A stretch of DNA of 33,734 nt from Chloroflexota bacterium (GTDB lineage: Bacteria > Chloroflexota > Limnocylindria > Limnocylindrales > CSP1-4): positions 1 through 33,734 of the forward strand of contig VBEC01000031.1 in the NCBI GenBank assembly GCA_005883615.1, in the 5' to 3' direction. Position 1 is the stretch's first letter. Every line of letters begins with the position of its first letter. Positions 6,960-19,321 of this stretch are shown piece by piece. Under the pieces are notes generated by a model. The model saw only the letters and a program-made list of their open reading frames with translations. It searched no databases and had not been told where the DNA came from. The translations under genes and the position numbers were made by a program.

Positions 6960-8111
6960 GTGAAGGCGATCGTGGGTGGGACGGTCTTCACCCCAACACA
7001 CAGGATCCAGGATGGGGTCCTGGTCATGGACGGCTCGCGGATCCATGTCGTCGGAACGACCGGGGACGTAGCGATCCCGCCGGACGCCGAGCGTGTCGAC
7101 GCACGCGGCTACTCCGTCGCGCCCGGTTTCGTGGACCTCCACTTCCACGGTGCCCGCGGGCACGATGTCATGGGGCCGGGCCTCGCCGATTTGGTCCGGG
7201 CACTGCCGGAATACGGCGTCACCTCATTCATGGCGACCACCCTCACCCTGCCCTGGGACGAAACGGTCGCTGCTCTAGCGACCATGGCCGACCAGCTCGG
7301 GGCCCCAGTGAGCGGTGCGGAGTGCCTGGGCATCCACCTCGAAGGACCGTTCCTGTCCGCCGCGCGTCCGGGGATGGCCCGAGCCGACCTGCTCGAGCCC
7401 CTGAGCTGGCCGCGTTTCGATCTCCTCCAGAGGGCCGCCGGCGGCTCCATCAGGATGGTTACGTTCGCACCGGAAGCCGGCGAAGGAATGTCGGTCATCC
7501 CACGGTTGATCGAGACCGGAGTCGTCCCCGTGATGGGTCACACAGACGCGACCTTCGACCAGGCGAGCGAGGCCATCGGGGCGGGCGTCCGGCAGACCAC
7601 CCACACCTATAACGCGATGCGGCCGCTCCACCACCGCGAGCCGGGTGCCCTTGGGGCCGCAATGTACTTTCCCGAGGTGTTCGCGCAGCTGATCGGCGAC
7701 GGGCTTCACGTTCACCCGGCGGCCATGGCGATCCTGATCAAGGTCAAGGGCCCCGAGCGCGTCGTACTCGTCTCCGATGCCGCACCTCTTGCAGGCCTGC
7801 CTCCTGGCGAGTACGCATGGGGCCCGCAGCCGGTGTACGTGCGTGAGGACGGCCGTTGCGAGTTGGCCGACGGCACGATCGCCGGAGCTCATGTCCTGAT
7901 CGACAGCGGCGTCCGGAGGCTGGTCGTCGAGCTTGGCCTTCCGCCCGAGCAAGCGCTGACGACGGCCACGCTCACGCCGGCCGAATCAATCGGTGCCCGA
8001 CGGAAGGGCCGCCTCGAACCCGGCGCCGACGCCGACGTGCTCCTTCTCGACGACGAGCTGCAGGTCACAACCACCTTCGCCCGAGGTGAGCTCGCGTGGC
8101 AGCGGGACTGA
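6960..8111 (+). CDS. nagA: N-acetylglucosamine-6-phosphate deacetylase
   Basis: A 383-residue amidohydrolase, normal length for NagA, which deacetylates GlcNAc-6-phosphate to glucosamine-6-phosphate in amino-sugar recycling. Visible landmarks are the HxH metal motif (H61, H63 in VDLHFHG), the metal-binding Glu128 in HLEGPF, H194 in MGHTDA, H215 in THTYNAM followed by PLHHREPG, and the catalytic Asp273 in LVSDA. The C-terminal part has the usual small beta-sandwich with RKGRLEPGADADVLLLD. GTG at 6960 starts the protein at the family position (MKAIVGG) and has GGAGGAG 11 nt upstream; the longer frame from 6720 has no family support. No nagB, nagK or PTS gene is in the window, so the source of its substrate is not visible; recycling of peptidoglycan sugars is a reasonable guess. 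Confidence 0.92.
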   Translation: MKAIVGGTVFTPTHRIQDGVLVMDGSRIHVVGTTGDVAIPPDAERVDARGYSVAPGFVDLHFHGARGHDVMGPGLADLVRALPEYGVTSFMATTLTLPWDETVAALATMADQLGAPVSGAECLGIHLEGPFLSAARPGMARADLLEPLSWPRFDLLQRAAGGSIRMVTFAPEAGEGMSVIPRLIETGVVPVMGHTDATFDQASEAIGAGVRQTTHTYNAMRPLHHREPGALGAAMYFPEVFAQLIGDGLHVHPAAMAILIKVKGPERVVLVSDAAPLAGLPPGEYAWGPQPVYVREDGRCELADGTIAGAHVLIDSGVRRLVVELGLPPEQALTTATLTPAESIGARRKGRLEPGADADVLLLDDELQVTTTFARGELAWQRD

Positions 8112-8145
8112 GTGCCATGCGCGTTCTCAGCGGCGAGCCAACTGA

Positions 8146-8898
8146 GTGACACCGCCCGAGGCGGCGGCGATCGTTGGCGCGGGCATGGCGGCCGGGACGA
8201 TCAACACCATCGTGGGCTCCGGTTCGCTGATCACCTTCCCGACGCTGCTGGCCTTCGGCTACCCGCCCGTTGTCGCCAACGTATCCAACACGATCGGCCT
8301 GGTGCCGGGCTCCATCAGCGGAACGATCGGCTATCGCCGCGAGCTCGGCAGACAGGCGGGGCGCATCGTCCGCCTCGGAACAGCGGCCGTGCTCGGGGGT
8401 TTGTCGGGCGCCGTGCTGTTGCTGGCCCTGCCCGCCGCCTCGTTCCAGCGTGTCGTGCCCTTCCTCATCCTCGTCGCTTGCGTGCTGGTCGCACTGCAGC
8501 CGCGCCTGTCGCGCGAGGTGGCGCGTCGCCGCCCGGCTGCCGAGAGCCACTCGCGTTGGCTCGACGCAGCGGTGTTCGCCACCGGTGTTTATGGCGGCTA
8601 TTTCGGTGCCGCGCAGGGGGTGATCCTGATCGCCCTGTTGGCGATATTCGTGAACGACGACCTGCAACGCCTGAATGCCCTCAAGAACGTCCTCGCAGTC
8701 CTGGTGAATGCCGTCGCTGCATTGCTGTTCGTCCTGGTGGCTCCGGTAGCGTGGGAGCCGGCTGCCTTGCTGGCAGTGGGCGCGGTCGTCGGCGGCCAGA
8801 TTGGAGCGTCGATCGGGCGCCGGCTCTCGCCCCTGGTGCTGCGCGGTTTCATCGTCGCAGTCGGCAGCCTTGTCGCCATCCGACTGCTGTTTGCGTGA
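8146..8898 (+). CDS. TauE/SafE (TSUP) family membrane permease
   Basis: A 250-residue polytopic membrane protein with about 7-8 hydrophobic segments in two similar halves. The N-terminal signature GMAAGTINTIVGSGSLITFPTLL and the downstream NVSNTIGLVPGSISGTIGYRREL are typical of the TSUP (DUF81) family. The second half repeats it as FATGVYGGYFGAAQGVILIALL and LNALKNVLAVLVNAVAALLF. Family members export sulfite, sulfoacetate or other organosulfur anions, but most bacterial paralogues have no known substrate and I cannot assign one. The start is GTG at 8146, 34 bp after nagA; no strong Shine-Dalgarno is visible. It may be cotranscribed with nagA. Confidence 0.88.
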   Translation: MTPPEAAAIVGAGMAAGTINTIVGSGSLITFPTLLAFGYPPVVANVSNTIGLVPGSISGTIGYRRELGRQAGRIVRLGTAAVLGGLSGAVLLLALPAASFQRVVPFLILVACVLVALQPRLSREVARRRPAAESHSRWLDAAVFATGVYGGYFGAAQGVILIALLAIFVNDDLQRLNALKNVLAVLVNAVAALLFVLVAPVAWEPAALLAVGAVVGGQIGASIGRRLSPLVLRGFIVAVGSLVAIRLLFA

Positions 8899-9011
8899 AG
8901 TAGGGAAGTCCCCGAAACCGCTGACGTCGAGTCGTCGTACCGACTGACATACCTCGCGGCTTCGGCGCCATTCCCCGGATCGCCAACCGCGCATGCAGGA
9001 GGACGTTTTCC

Positions 9012-10112
9012 ATGGTTCGACGTGCCCTGACCCTGTTGGCCGCGCTGGGGCTGCTGCTCGCGTTCGCAGTCCCGGTCGCCGCCCGAAACATCAACTCCAT
9101 GAACGCCTACAAAGTGACCAACCTGGTATCGGACACGGGGGTGGGCGGAACGCTGGAGGACCCGCTCCTGGTGAACGCCTGGGGCATCACGGCCGGCCCC
9201 ATGACGCCGTGGTGGGTGGCCAACAACGCGACTAGCACGTCGACGCTGTACGGGGGAAGCGGCGCGAAATTCTCGATCGAAGTCGGGGTCGCCGGCCACC
9301 CGACGGGAACCGTGTTCAACGGCAGCGCCGACTTCGTCGTCACCAGCGGCGCCGCACACGGTCCCGCCAGGTTCCTCTTCGCCACCGAGGGCGGCCAGAT
9401 TCTCGGCTGGAACCCCGCCGTTCCACCGCCGGCACCAGCGGCGGATGCCATCGTCGCCGCCACAACGGCCGGCGCGATCTACAAGGGCCTTGCCATCGGC
9501 AGCGTCACCAGCGGCGGCACGACCGCCAACTATCTATACGCGACGGATTTCCACCACGCACGCGTGGACGTCTTTGACGGCTCGTTCCACCCAACGACCT
9601 TGACGGGCGGCTCCTTCGTCGACCCCGGCATTCCGGCCGGCTTCGCGCCGTTCGGGATCCAGAACCTTGGCGGCACGATCTACGTCACGTACGCCAAGCA
9701 GGACGCCGACGCCGTGGATGAGATCAACGGTGGGGGGCTGGGCTACGTCAGCGCCTTCGGCCCCGATGGGTCGTTCATAGGCCGGGTCGCGTCGCGAGGC
9801 GCCCTCAACGCGCCGTGGGGCCTGGCATGGGCCCCGTCGGAGCCGCTCGGGACACATCCCTTCGGCAAGTTCAGCGGGGACCTGCTGGTCGGCAACTTCG
9901 GCAACGGCCGCATCCACGCGTACGCGCCGACCGACGAAGGTTGGGAACCACGCGGTGTGCTCAAGGGCACGAACCATCGCCCGATCTCGATCGACGGGCT
10001 GTGGGGAATCGGTTTCGGCAACGACGCGGCTGCCGGCAGCAAGAACGTGCTGTACTTCGCTGCCGGTCCAGACGACGAGGCGCATGGCCTGTTCGGGAGC
10101 ATTGCACCCTGA
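9012..10112 (+). CDS. Exported TIGR03118-family protein (predicted beta-propeller)
   Basis: A 366-residue protein with a clear Sec signal peptide (MVRRALTLLAALGLLLAFAVPVAA). The mature start YKVTNLVSDTGVGGTLEDPLLVNAWGI matches the opening of the TIGR03118 family of uncharacterised exported proteins. Repeated segments such as NAPWGLAWAP, GDLLVGNFGNGRIHAY and GLWGIGFGND look like blades of an NHL/SMP-30-like beta-propeller. It therefore probably binds or hydrolyses a small molecule outside the membrane, but no member's function is known to me. The ATG is preceded by AGGAGG with 9-nt spacing, one of the strongest ribosome sites in the window, suggesting high expression. A strong terminator hairpin follows, so it is likely monocistronic. 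Confidence 0.85.
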   Translation: MVRRALTLLAALGLLLAFAVPVAARNINSMNAYKVTNLVSDTGVGGTLEDPLLVNAWGITAGPMTPWWVANNATSTSTLYGGSGAKFSIEVGVAGHPTGTVFNGSADFVVTSGAAHGPARFLFATEGGQILGWNPAVPPPAPAADAIVAATTAGAIYKGLAIGSVTSGGTTANYLYATDFHHARVDVFDGSFHPTTLTGGSFVDPGIPAGFAPFGIQNLGGTIYVTYAKQDADAVDEINGGGLGYVSAFGPDGSFIGRVASRGALNAPWGLAWAPSEPLGTHPFGKFSGDLLVGNFGNGRIHAYAPTDEGWEPRGVLKGTNHRPISIDGLWGIGFGNDAAAGSKNVLYFAAGPDDEAHGLFGSIAP

Positions 10113-10147
10113 CGGGGCAGGCGCTCGCCGGACGCAGGCAACAGAAC

Positions 10148-10172
10148 GGGGCCGGAGATAACCTCCGGCCCC
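10148..10172 (+). terminator. Strong intrinsic-type hairpin after the TIGR03118 gene
   Basis: A perfect 10-bp stem (GGGGCCGGAG / CTCCGGCCCC) with a 5-nt loop, 35 bp after the stop. It is followed by GCATCATTCC, which is only mildly T-rich. Position and stem strength support a terminator. Confidence 0.7.
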
Positions 10173-10346
10173 GCATCATTCCCCCGGCGATGAGCCGGCG
10201 AGAGAACGATACCGCACTCCCGGTCGAGGTCAAATTGCGCGAATGGCGCCGCCACGACGACCGGCCCCGACCGAATGAACTTGAAATGCCGCGGTCACCC
10301 CGACCGAGTGGCCGGACGTCGCGGCTGCAGCCCGGCGGGGGGCAGC

Positions 10347-10433
10347 ATGACCGCGATGATCGAAACGGTGGCAGTCGTCGTGTTGCTGGCGGCAATGCTC
10401 TATCTCGACCGTGGGGAGAATTCCAAAGGCTAG
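10347..10433 (+). CDS. Possible 28-residue single-span membrane peptide
   Basis: A short frame ATG...TAG encodes 28 residues: a polar start, a 16-residue hydrophobic run (VAVVVLLAAMLYL within it) and a charged tail (DRGENSKG). A G-rich stretch (GGGGGGCAGC) sits just before the ATG. The shape, a single membrane span with a short charged C-terminus, is that of many bacterial small membrane proteins. It lies in the otherwise empty 10173-10570 region upstream of the YceI gene. There is no homology evidence that I can give, so it may be a chance frame. Confidence 0.35.
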   Translation: MTAMIETVAVVVLLAAMLYLDRGENSKG

Positions 10434-10570
10434 GGTGCTCGAGCCGGACGACAGTGGACAGCCGGCTCAGCTGCTTCTCAGTATTTCCTCAGGGACGGCC
10501 TCCACGCTGGCGCATGTGATCTGGCGGCGGCCAGGTGACACTCGTCAGGGCGTCCGCTGGGAGCCGATCA

Positions 10571-11332
10571 TTGAATCCGTCAACTCGCGCGACCGAGCGC
10601 CGTCCGAGACCGGGGCGTCTGCCGCTCCTCAAGGTGGCTCTCGTCCTGGTCGTGCTCGTCGCCGTCGCCGGAGGCGCGTACGGCGTCTACTACCTTTTCC
10701 TTCGTCCATCCGGGCCGCCTGCGGTCAGCCTGGCGAGCCTGCCGCCGGTGACCTCGACGCAACCGGCCCCTTCGGGCGGCCTTTCCGGGACCTGGAAGGT
10801 CGACACGTCGATCGGTTCCTTCGCCGACTCCAGCGGATCGTTCGTCGGCTATCGGGTACAGGAGCAGCTGGCCACCCTCGGTGCCAACACGGCCGTCGGT
10901 CGCACACCCGACGTCAGCGGGACGCTCACGCTCGCCGGTACGAGCGTGACGGCGGTCGAGATCACGGCCGACCTGACCTCACTCAAGAGCGACGATGATC
11001 GCCGCGACGGCCAGCTGCGCCGCCAGGGGATCCAGACGGGGATCTACCCCAACGCGAAGTTCAGCCTCACCTCTCCGATCGACCTTGGCTCCAGTCCGGC
11101 AGACGGCCAGACGATCCAGGTCCAGGCGACCGGCGACCTCACACTCCACGGACAGACGCGGCGAGTTCAGGTGCCGCTCAGCGCACGCCTCTCGGGAGGC
11201 GTCATCGCGGTCACGGGCTCACTGCCCATCGTCTTCGCCGATTACGGGATCCAGAAGCCGAGCTCGTTCATCGTCCTATCCATCGCCGACCAGGGCACGA
11301 TGGAGCTCCAGCTAATGTTCACCAAGGCGTGA
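10571..11332 (+). CDS. Membrane-anchored YceI-domain protein
   Basis: A 253-residue protein with a basic N-terminus, one membrane span (VALVLVVLVAVAGGAYGVYYLF) and a short Pro/Ser linker. A complete YceI lipocalin-like domain follows from about residue 70: GTWKVDTSIGSF, then RVQEQLATLGANTAVGRTPDVSG, then ITADLTSLKSDDDRRDGQLRRQGI and FSLTS...GDLTLHGQTRRVQVP. YceI domains bind polyisoprenoids or amphiphiles such as quinones in the periplasm or on the outer face of the membrane. Here the domain is held to the membrane, not released by signal cleavage. TTG 10571 was chosen for its GGGAG at 7-nt spacing; GTG 10535 is the other candidate and would add 12 residues. It converges on the HAD gene with only 16 bp between the stops. 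Confidence 0.85.
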   Translation: MNPSTRATERRPRPGRLPLLKVALVLVVLVAVAGGAYGVYYLFLRPSGPPAVSLASLPPVTSTQPAPSGGLSGTWKVDTSIGSFADSSGSFVGYRVQEQLATLGANTAVGRTPDVSGTLTLAGTSVTAVEITADLTSLKSDDDRRDGQLRRQGIQTGIYPNAKFSLTSPIDLGSSPADGQTIQVQATGDLTLHGQTRRVQVPLSARLSGGVIAVTGSLPIVFADYGIQKPSSFIVLSIADQGTMELQLMFTKA

Positions 11333-11348
11333 TCTGAGACTCCGCTCC

Positions 11349-11974
11349 TTACGCACCTGCGCCGGCGGCAAGCGCGCCTAGCGCCGAGAGCTCTTCACGC
11401 AACTCCGCGGCCCCTCGAAACTGCAGGGCGATCATTCCCAGCTCGCCGGCCGCCCTGACGTTGGCTTCCGAGTCGTCGACGAAAAGCGTCGTGGCTGGCT
11501 CAAGCCGATACCGCTCGATAAGGTGCCGGAAGGCGCGGGGGTCCGGCTTGCAGATTCCCACCTCGCCGGAGATGACGATCCCGTCGAACCAGCCCAGGAA
11601 GGGATAGCGCGCCCGCGCGATGGGAAACGTCTCGGCCGACCAGTTGCTCAGGGCATAGATGCCAATGCCCGATTCCCTGAGCTCGGACAGGAGGTCGACC
11701 GTCTCCTGGATCTGTCCGCCCAGCATCTCGTCCCAGCGGCGATGGAAGGCGGCGATCAGCTCGCGCTTCGCCGGATGCTGCCTCGCCAGCGTTTCGACGC
11801 CTTGCGCCCACGAACGCCCCGCATCCTGCAGGCCATTCCATTCCGGCGAACAGATCTCGGCGAGGAATCGCTCCATCGCAGCGTCGTCGTCGAAGAGCTG
11901 CCGGTAGAGATAGCGGGGATCCCAGTCGATCAGCACGCCGCCGAGATCGAATACCACCGCGCTGATCGATCCCG

Positions 11975-11978
<4 letters not shown>
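11349..11978 (-). CDS. HAD-superfamily phosphatase, YihX-like
   Basis: A 209-residue HAD hydrolase. Motif I is VVFDLGGVLIDWD (nucleophile D11; the second Asp is replaced by Gly, as in E. coli YihX), the Ser/Thr motif is in IYALSNWS, motif III is the Lys in GICKPDP and motif IV is TLFVDDSEANVRAA. The sequence pattern is that of the YihX branch, whose best known member is an alpha-D-glucose-1-phosphate phosphatase. The GTG start overlaps the stop of the treS-pep2 gene (GTGA), so it is translated as the third gene of the glgE operon. A role on glucose-1-phosphate or maltose-1-phosphate would fit that context but is inference. The frame beginning at 12101 runs inside treS-pep2 and is not the start. 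Confidence 0.87.
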
Positions 11979-15351
<3,373 letters not shown>

Positions 15352-15355
<4 letters not shown>

Positions 15356-17376
15356 GCCAGGAAGCGCTCGAAATCGGTTTCCGACCGCGCCGTCGGCCGG
15401 AGGTGCAGGATCGTCGCCGGGCAACGCGCCGGGTCGAGCTCCACCCTGTTCGACGCACCGAGCCACAGCGAGGTCGTGCCTGCCAGGAGGTCGACCGCTT
15501 CGAACGGCTGCTCGGGGTCGATGCCCAGCTCGTCGAGCGGCAGCTCGATGGTTCCGGCGTGGGCGCGCTGTGAGTCGAGGTTGACCACCATCAGGACGAC
15601 GTCGGAGCGGTCGTCGGTGCGCTTCGAGTAGGCCACGAGCCGGTCGTCGTCGATCGGGTGAAAGGCAAGGTTGTCGTTCGACTGGAGTGCCGGATGTGCC
15701 CGCCTGATGGCATTCACCTGCCTGATGAGTGGCGCGAGGCTGTCCGCTCTATCCAGATCCCACGTCCGGAGCTCGTACTTCTCGGAATGCAGATACTCCT
15801 CGCTTCCCGGCTCGCGCGCGGCGTGCTCCCCGAGCTCGAACGGGGGACCGTAGATCCCGTACGACGAGGCGAGCGTAGCCGCCAGCACGAACCGGAACTC
15901 GAACGCCTGCCGGCCGCCGTGCTGCAGGACTTCATGGAGGATGTCGGGCGTGTTCGGCCAGACGTTCGGCCGGAAGAACTCCCGAAGGTTCGTCCGCGTG
16001 AGCTCGATGAAGTAGTCGGTCAGCTCCTGCTTCGTGGTCCGCCAGGTGAAGTACGTGTACGACTGGGAGAAGCCGACCTTGGCGAGCCGGTACATGACCT
16101 TGGGCCGCGTGAATGCCTCGGCCAGGAAGAGGACGTCCGGTTCGTCTCGCTTGATCTCGCCGATGAGCCACGCCCAGAAGGCGAACGGCTTGGTGTGAGG
16201 GTTGTCCACGCGGAAGATCCGAATCCCTTGCGCGATCCAGTAGCGAACGATCCCCACGAGCTCCGACCAGAGGCCCTGCCATTCCTCTGACTCGAAGTCG
16301 AAGGGGTAGATGTCCTGGTATTTCTTGGGCGGGTTCTCCGCGTACTGAACCGTTCCGTCCGGCCGCTGGCGGAACCAGTTCGGGTGCTCGCGAACCAGCG
16401 GGTGGTCCGGCGAGGTCTGATAGGCCAGGTCGAGGGCGACTGCGACACCGAGTCGCTCGGCGGCGACGACCAGCGAGCGGAGGTCCTCCAACGTGCCGAG
16501 CTCGGGATGAATTGCGGTGTGCCCGCCCTCGACCGCCCCGATCGCCCAAGGTACGCCGGGATCCGAGGCGTCGGCCGTCGTGACGTTGTTGGGACCCTTC
16601 CGGAACGTCCGCCCGATGGGATGGATGGGCGGCAGGTAGAGCACGTCGAATCCCAGACCTGCCACGTACGGCAACCGGGCGATGACGTCCTGCAGCGTGC
16701 CGTGGCGGCCAGCCGTCCGGGAGGCCGAGCGCGGGAAGAGCTCATACCACGCCGAGAATCGCGCGCGTTCTGGATCGACTACGACCTCGAGCTCGCGGTC
16801 ATAGGTCGTCGCCATGTGGCGGTCAGGGTGGCGGCTCACCAGTCTGGCCAGCTCGTCGTCGAGGGCCAGCTTTGCTCTGGTTTCGAGCGAGCCTTCCCCT
16901 CGCAGCTCGACCCCCCAGGTCTCGAGCAGGGCTGCGTCATCGGCGTCGGCGCGCTGCGCCGTGCGGGCCACGAGATCGGAGCCGATGAGCAGATCGACGC
17001 TGACGTCCTGGCCGGCCTCGAGGCGTCGCTGGAGGTCACGCCGCCAGGTGGCGAAATGGTCGGGCCAGGCCATCACGGTGTAGAGGTAGCGTCCGATGTG
17101 GGCTGCGTCGAAGGTGCCCCTCCAGCGATCGTTGCCGAGTGCCTCCATTGGAGTTTCTGTCCAGCCGCTAACCGTCGACCGCCTGTGGAGCAGCACGACG
17201 CGGACCTCGTCATGACCGTCGACGAAGGCATCGGCCTCCACGACGACGCGCTGACCGATCGTCCGTTTGATCGGGAACCGGCCGGCGTCGACCTCCGGGA
17301 CGACACCCTCGACTACGGCCCGACGACGTCCCTCGGCGAGCGCGATGCCCTGGTCTCTCGTCCGTGTATCGCGCAG
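15352..17376 (-). CDS. glgE: Alpha-1,4-glucan:maltose-1-phosphate maltosyltransferase
   Basis: A GH13 enzyme that extends alpha-1,4-glucan with maltosyl units from maltose-1-phosphate. It shows the GlgE N-domain, then WYELFPRS, LYLPPIHPIG and KGPNN, the nucleophile Asp391 in FRVDNPHTKP, Glu420 in LFLAEAFTRP and Asp478 in NTPDI. From the frame, the only ATG/GTG/TTG start is GTG 17241, but that removes the conserved first strand: the codons upstream encode VVEGVVPEVDAGRFPIKR, the usual GlgE opening. The frame is open back to a TGA at 17386-17388, and CTG at 17376 has GAGG exactly 7 nt upstream. With this start the catalytic residues fall within three positions of those I recall for Streptomyces GlgE (394, 423, 480). 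The length is 674 residues. First gene of the operon; no glgB is in the window. Confidence 0.9.
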
Positions 17377-17484
17377 CTGACGACCTCACCGCATGGGACG
17401 GGTGCCGGCGCGGCGGCCGCACCGAACCGCCCGCGCGCCAAGTCAGGCCCGTAGGCTACCCGATCGTCGTCCGGCAATGTGCCG

Positions 17485-17508
17485 GGCTGCCCGGCCGAGG
17501 CGGCAGCC
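17485..17508 (-). terminator. Hairpin at the end of phoU
   Basis: A 7-bp stem (GGCTGCC / GGCAGCC) with a 10-nt loop that abuts the phoU stop, next to a second small palindrome CCGGCA-ATG-TGCCGG at 17471-17485. No T-run. The pair lies in the 120-bp gap upstream of glgE, which must also hold the glgE promoter. Confidence 0.35.
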
Positions 17509-18299
17509 TAGGGATTGAGGTCTTCGATGTCGCCCGTGGCAAGAAAGACAACGTCTTCGGCAATGTTCGTCACCCGGTCGCCGATCCGCTCGAGGTAGTA
17601 GGCCGCGAAGATCACCCGCGTCCCGCGCTCGACGTTTTCCGGATCCGCTCGCATGAGACGCACGACCTCGTCGTAGGTCCGATGGAAGAGGTGGTCGATC
17701 AGGTCGTCCTGAGCAGCGACCTCGCGCGCCTGATCGACGTCCACGTCCACCAGAGCGCGAAGCACACCCTGCACCTGCCGCGCAGCCAGGTCACCCATCT
17801 CGGGCAAATCGACGTAACGCTTGAGGGGCGGATGCGGTGCCAGCCGGCGACCCTGCTTTGCGACGGACGCCGCGTGGTCGCCGATGCGCTCCAGCTCGTA
17901 CGTTACGTGGTCCAGGGCCAGCAGGAATCGCAGATCGCGCGCGACCGGCGCCTGGGTTGCGATCGTCGTCGCGATCAGCGACGCGACGTGGCGCTGGACC
18001 TCGTTGACCTGGCGGTCGGCAACGATCACGGCCACCGCCGCCTCTTCGTCGTGTGTCACCAGAGCCGTCAGCGAGGCGCGGATCTGATCGGCGACGATGC
18101 TGCCCATGCGCAGCACGTTGTCCTTGATCTCGCGCATCTCCCGGTCGAGGACGGCGCGCGAGCCCGGGACCGCGACCGGCGTGCTGTTGACCGACACGAC
18201 CACCGACGGGTCCTCGGGGAGGCTGCCGTTGTTGTCCTCGGGCTCGAGGGCGGCCGTCGCTTCCTGGCTTTCGAGATGAGGGTCGACCGTCCCGCTCAC
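17508..18299 (-). CDS. phoU: Phosphate transport regulator PhoU
   Basis: A 263-residue protein with the two PhoU three-helix bundles after a 45-residue acidic, disordered-looking N-terminal extension. The first bundle carries [22 protein letters not shown] and the second [24 protein letters not shown]; the repeated ERIGD(H/R) motifs are the metal-binding signature of PhoU. PhoU couples the Pst transporter to the PhoR-type sensor so that the Pho regulon is off when phosphate is plentiful, and in many bacteria it also restrains phosphate uptake and polyphosphate build-up. GTG 18299 overlaps the pstB stop (GTGA). It is the last gene of pstC-pstA-pstB-phoU. No PhoR/PhoB pair is in the window. Confidence 0.95.
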   Translation of the reverse strand: MSGTVDPHLESQEATAALEPEDNNGSLPEDPSVVVSVNSTPVAVPGSRAVLDREMREIKDNVLRMGSIVADQIRASLTALVTHDEEAAVAVIVADRQVNEVQRHVASLIATTIATQAPVARDLRFLLALDHVTYELERIGDHAASVAKQGRRLAPHPPLKRYVDLPEMGDLAARQVQGVLRALVDVDVDQAREVAAQDDLIDHLFHRTYDEVVRLMRADPENVERGTRVIFAAYYLERIGDRVTNIAEDVVFLATGDIEDLNP

Positions 18300-19321
18300 C
18301 CGAACCGCCCGGACACGTAGTCCTCCGTCAAGCGCTCGCGCGGATTGGTGAAGATGCGCGAGGTCTCATCGACCTCGACGAGATAGCCCGCACGATCTTC
18401 GCCCATCGTCAAGAACGCGGTCCGATCGCTAACGCGCGCGGCCTGCTGCATGTTGTGCGTCACGATCACGATCGTGTAGCTCTGCTTGAGCTCGGCGATC
18501 AGCTCCTCGATTCGAAGAGTAGCAATCGGGTCGAGAGCGGATGCGGGCTCGTCCATCAGCAGGACCTCCGGTCCGACAGCGAGCGCCCGGGCGATGCACA
18601 GCCGCTGTTGCTGCCCGCCCGACAACGACATCCCATTTTCGCGCAGCTTGTCCTTGACCTCGTCCCACAGGGCTGCTCTGCGCAGGGAACGCTCGACGAC
18701 CGCATCGAGCTCGGATCTTTGGTGTCGCCCGGTCAATCGCAGGCCGGCCACCACATTGTCGTAGATCGACATCGTCGGGAAGGGACTGGGCCGCTGGAAG
18801 ACCATGCCCATCACACGCCGCAGCCGCACCGGGTCGATGTTCGATCCGTACACGTCGACACCGTCCAGCTCGATCGTGCCCTGCACGGTCGCTCCGGGCA
18901 CCAGCTCGTGCATCCGGTTGAGCGTTCGCAGGAACGTGGTCTTGCCACAGCCCGAGGGGCCGATCAACGCTGTGACGGCGTTGGGCCGGATGCTGAGGTC
19001 TACGTCGCGGATGGCCCGGAACGTCCCATAGTAGGCGTTGAGGTGCCGCACTTCGAGCAGCCCGGCGGTCGCTTCTGATGCGGCGGCGCCGTCGGTGAGA
19101 TCCCCAGGGCCCGGACCGACCGCGATCGGAAGTCGTTGGACACCCGGGCGCAGCTCGGGCGAGTGCCCAACCCCGGGCGCGTGCCGCACCCCGGGCGCGT
19201 GCCCGGCTACGGCCGTCTCTTCAGTCTCAGGCGGCGGGCGACCCTGGGGGTTCTGCCGGCCCTCGGGCGCCCCCGGAGTTTCGGGCTGGGCGGCGTCGAT
19301 GGCCACGGAGGTCTCCTTCAT
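18296..19321 (-). CDS. pstB: Phosphate ABC transporter ATP-binding protein PstB, with long N-terminal extension
   Basis: A 341-residue ATPase that powers phosphate import. The ABC core starts near residue 88 ([20 protein letters not shown]). It has Walker [10 protein letters not shown], the PstB-typical [22 protein letters not shown], the signature [15 protein letters not shown], Walker [14 protein letters not shown] and the switch His in VTHNMQQ. PstB proteins are usually about 250-280 residues; here some 85 residues precede the core, rich in Pro, Gly, Glu and Ala with the repeat HAPGV / HAPGV / HSPEL. ATG 19321 overlaps the pstA stop (ATGA), which fixes the start, and the frame shows no other credible start near the core. 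The function of the extension is unknown. Confidence 0.95.
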   Translation of the reverse strand: MKETSVAIDAAQPETPGAPEGRQNPQGRPPPETEETAVAGHAPGVRHAPGVGHSPELRPGVQRLPIAVGPGPGDLTDGAAASEATAGLLEVRHLNAYYGTFRAIRDVDLSIRPNAVTALIGPSGCGKTTFLRTLNRMHELVPGATVQGTIELDGVDVYGSNIDPVRLRRVMGMVFQRPSPFPTMSIYDNVVAGLRLTGRHQRSELDAVVERSLRRAALWDEVKDKLRENGMSLSGGQQQRLCIARALAVGPEVLLMDEPASALDPIATLRIEELIAELKQSYTIVIVTHNMQQAARVSDRTAFLTMGEDRAGYLVEVDETSRIFTNPRERLTEDYVSGRFG

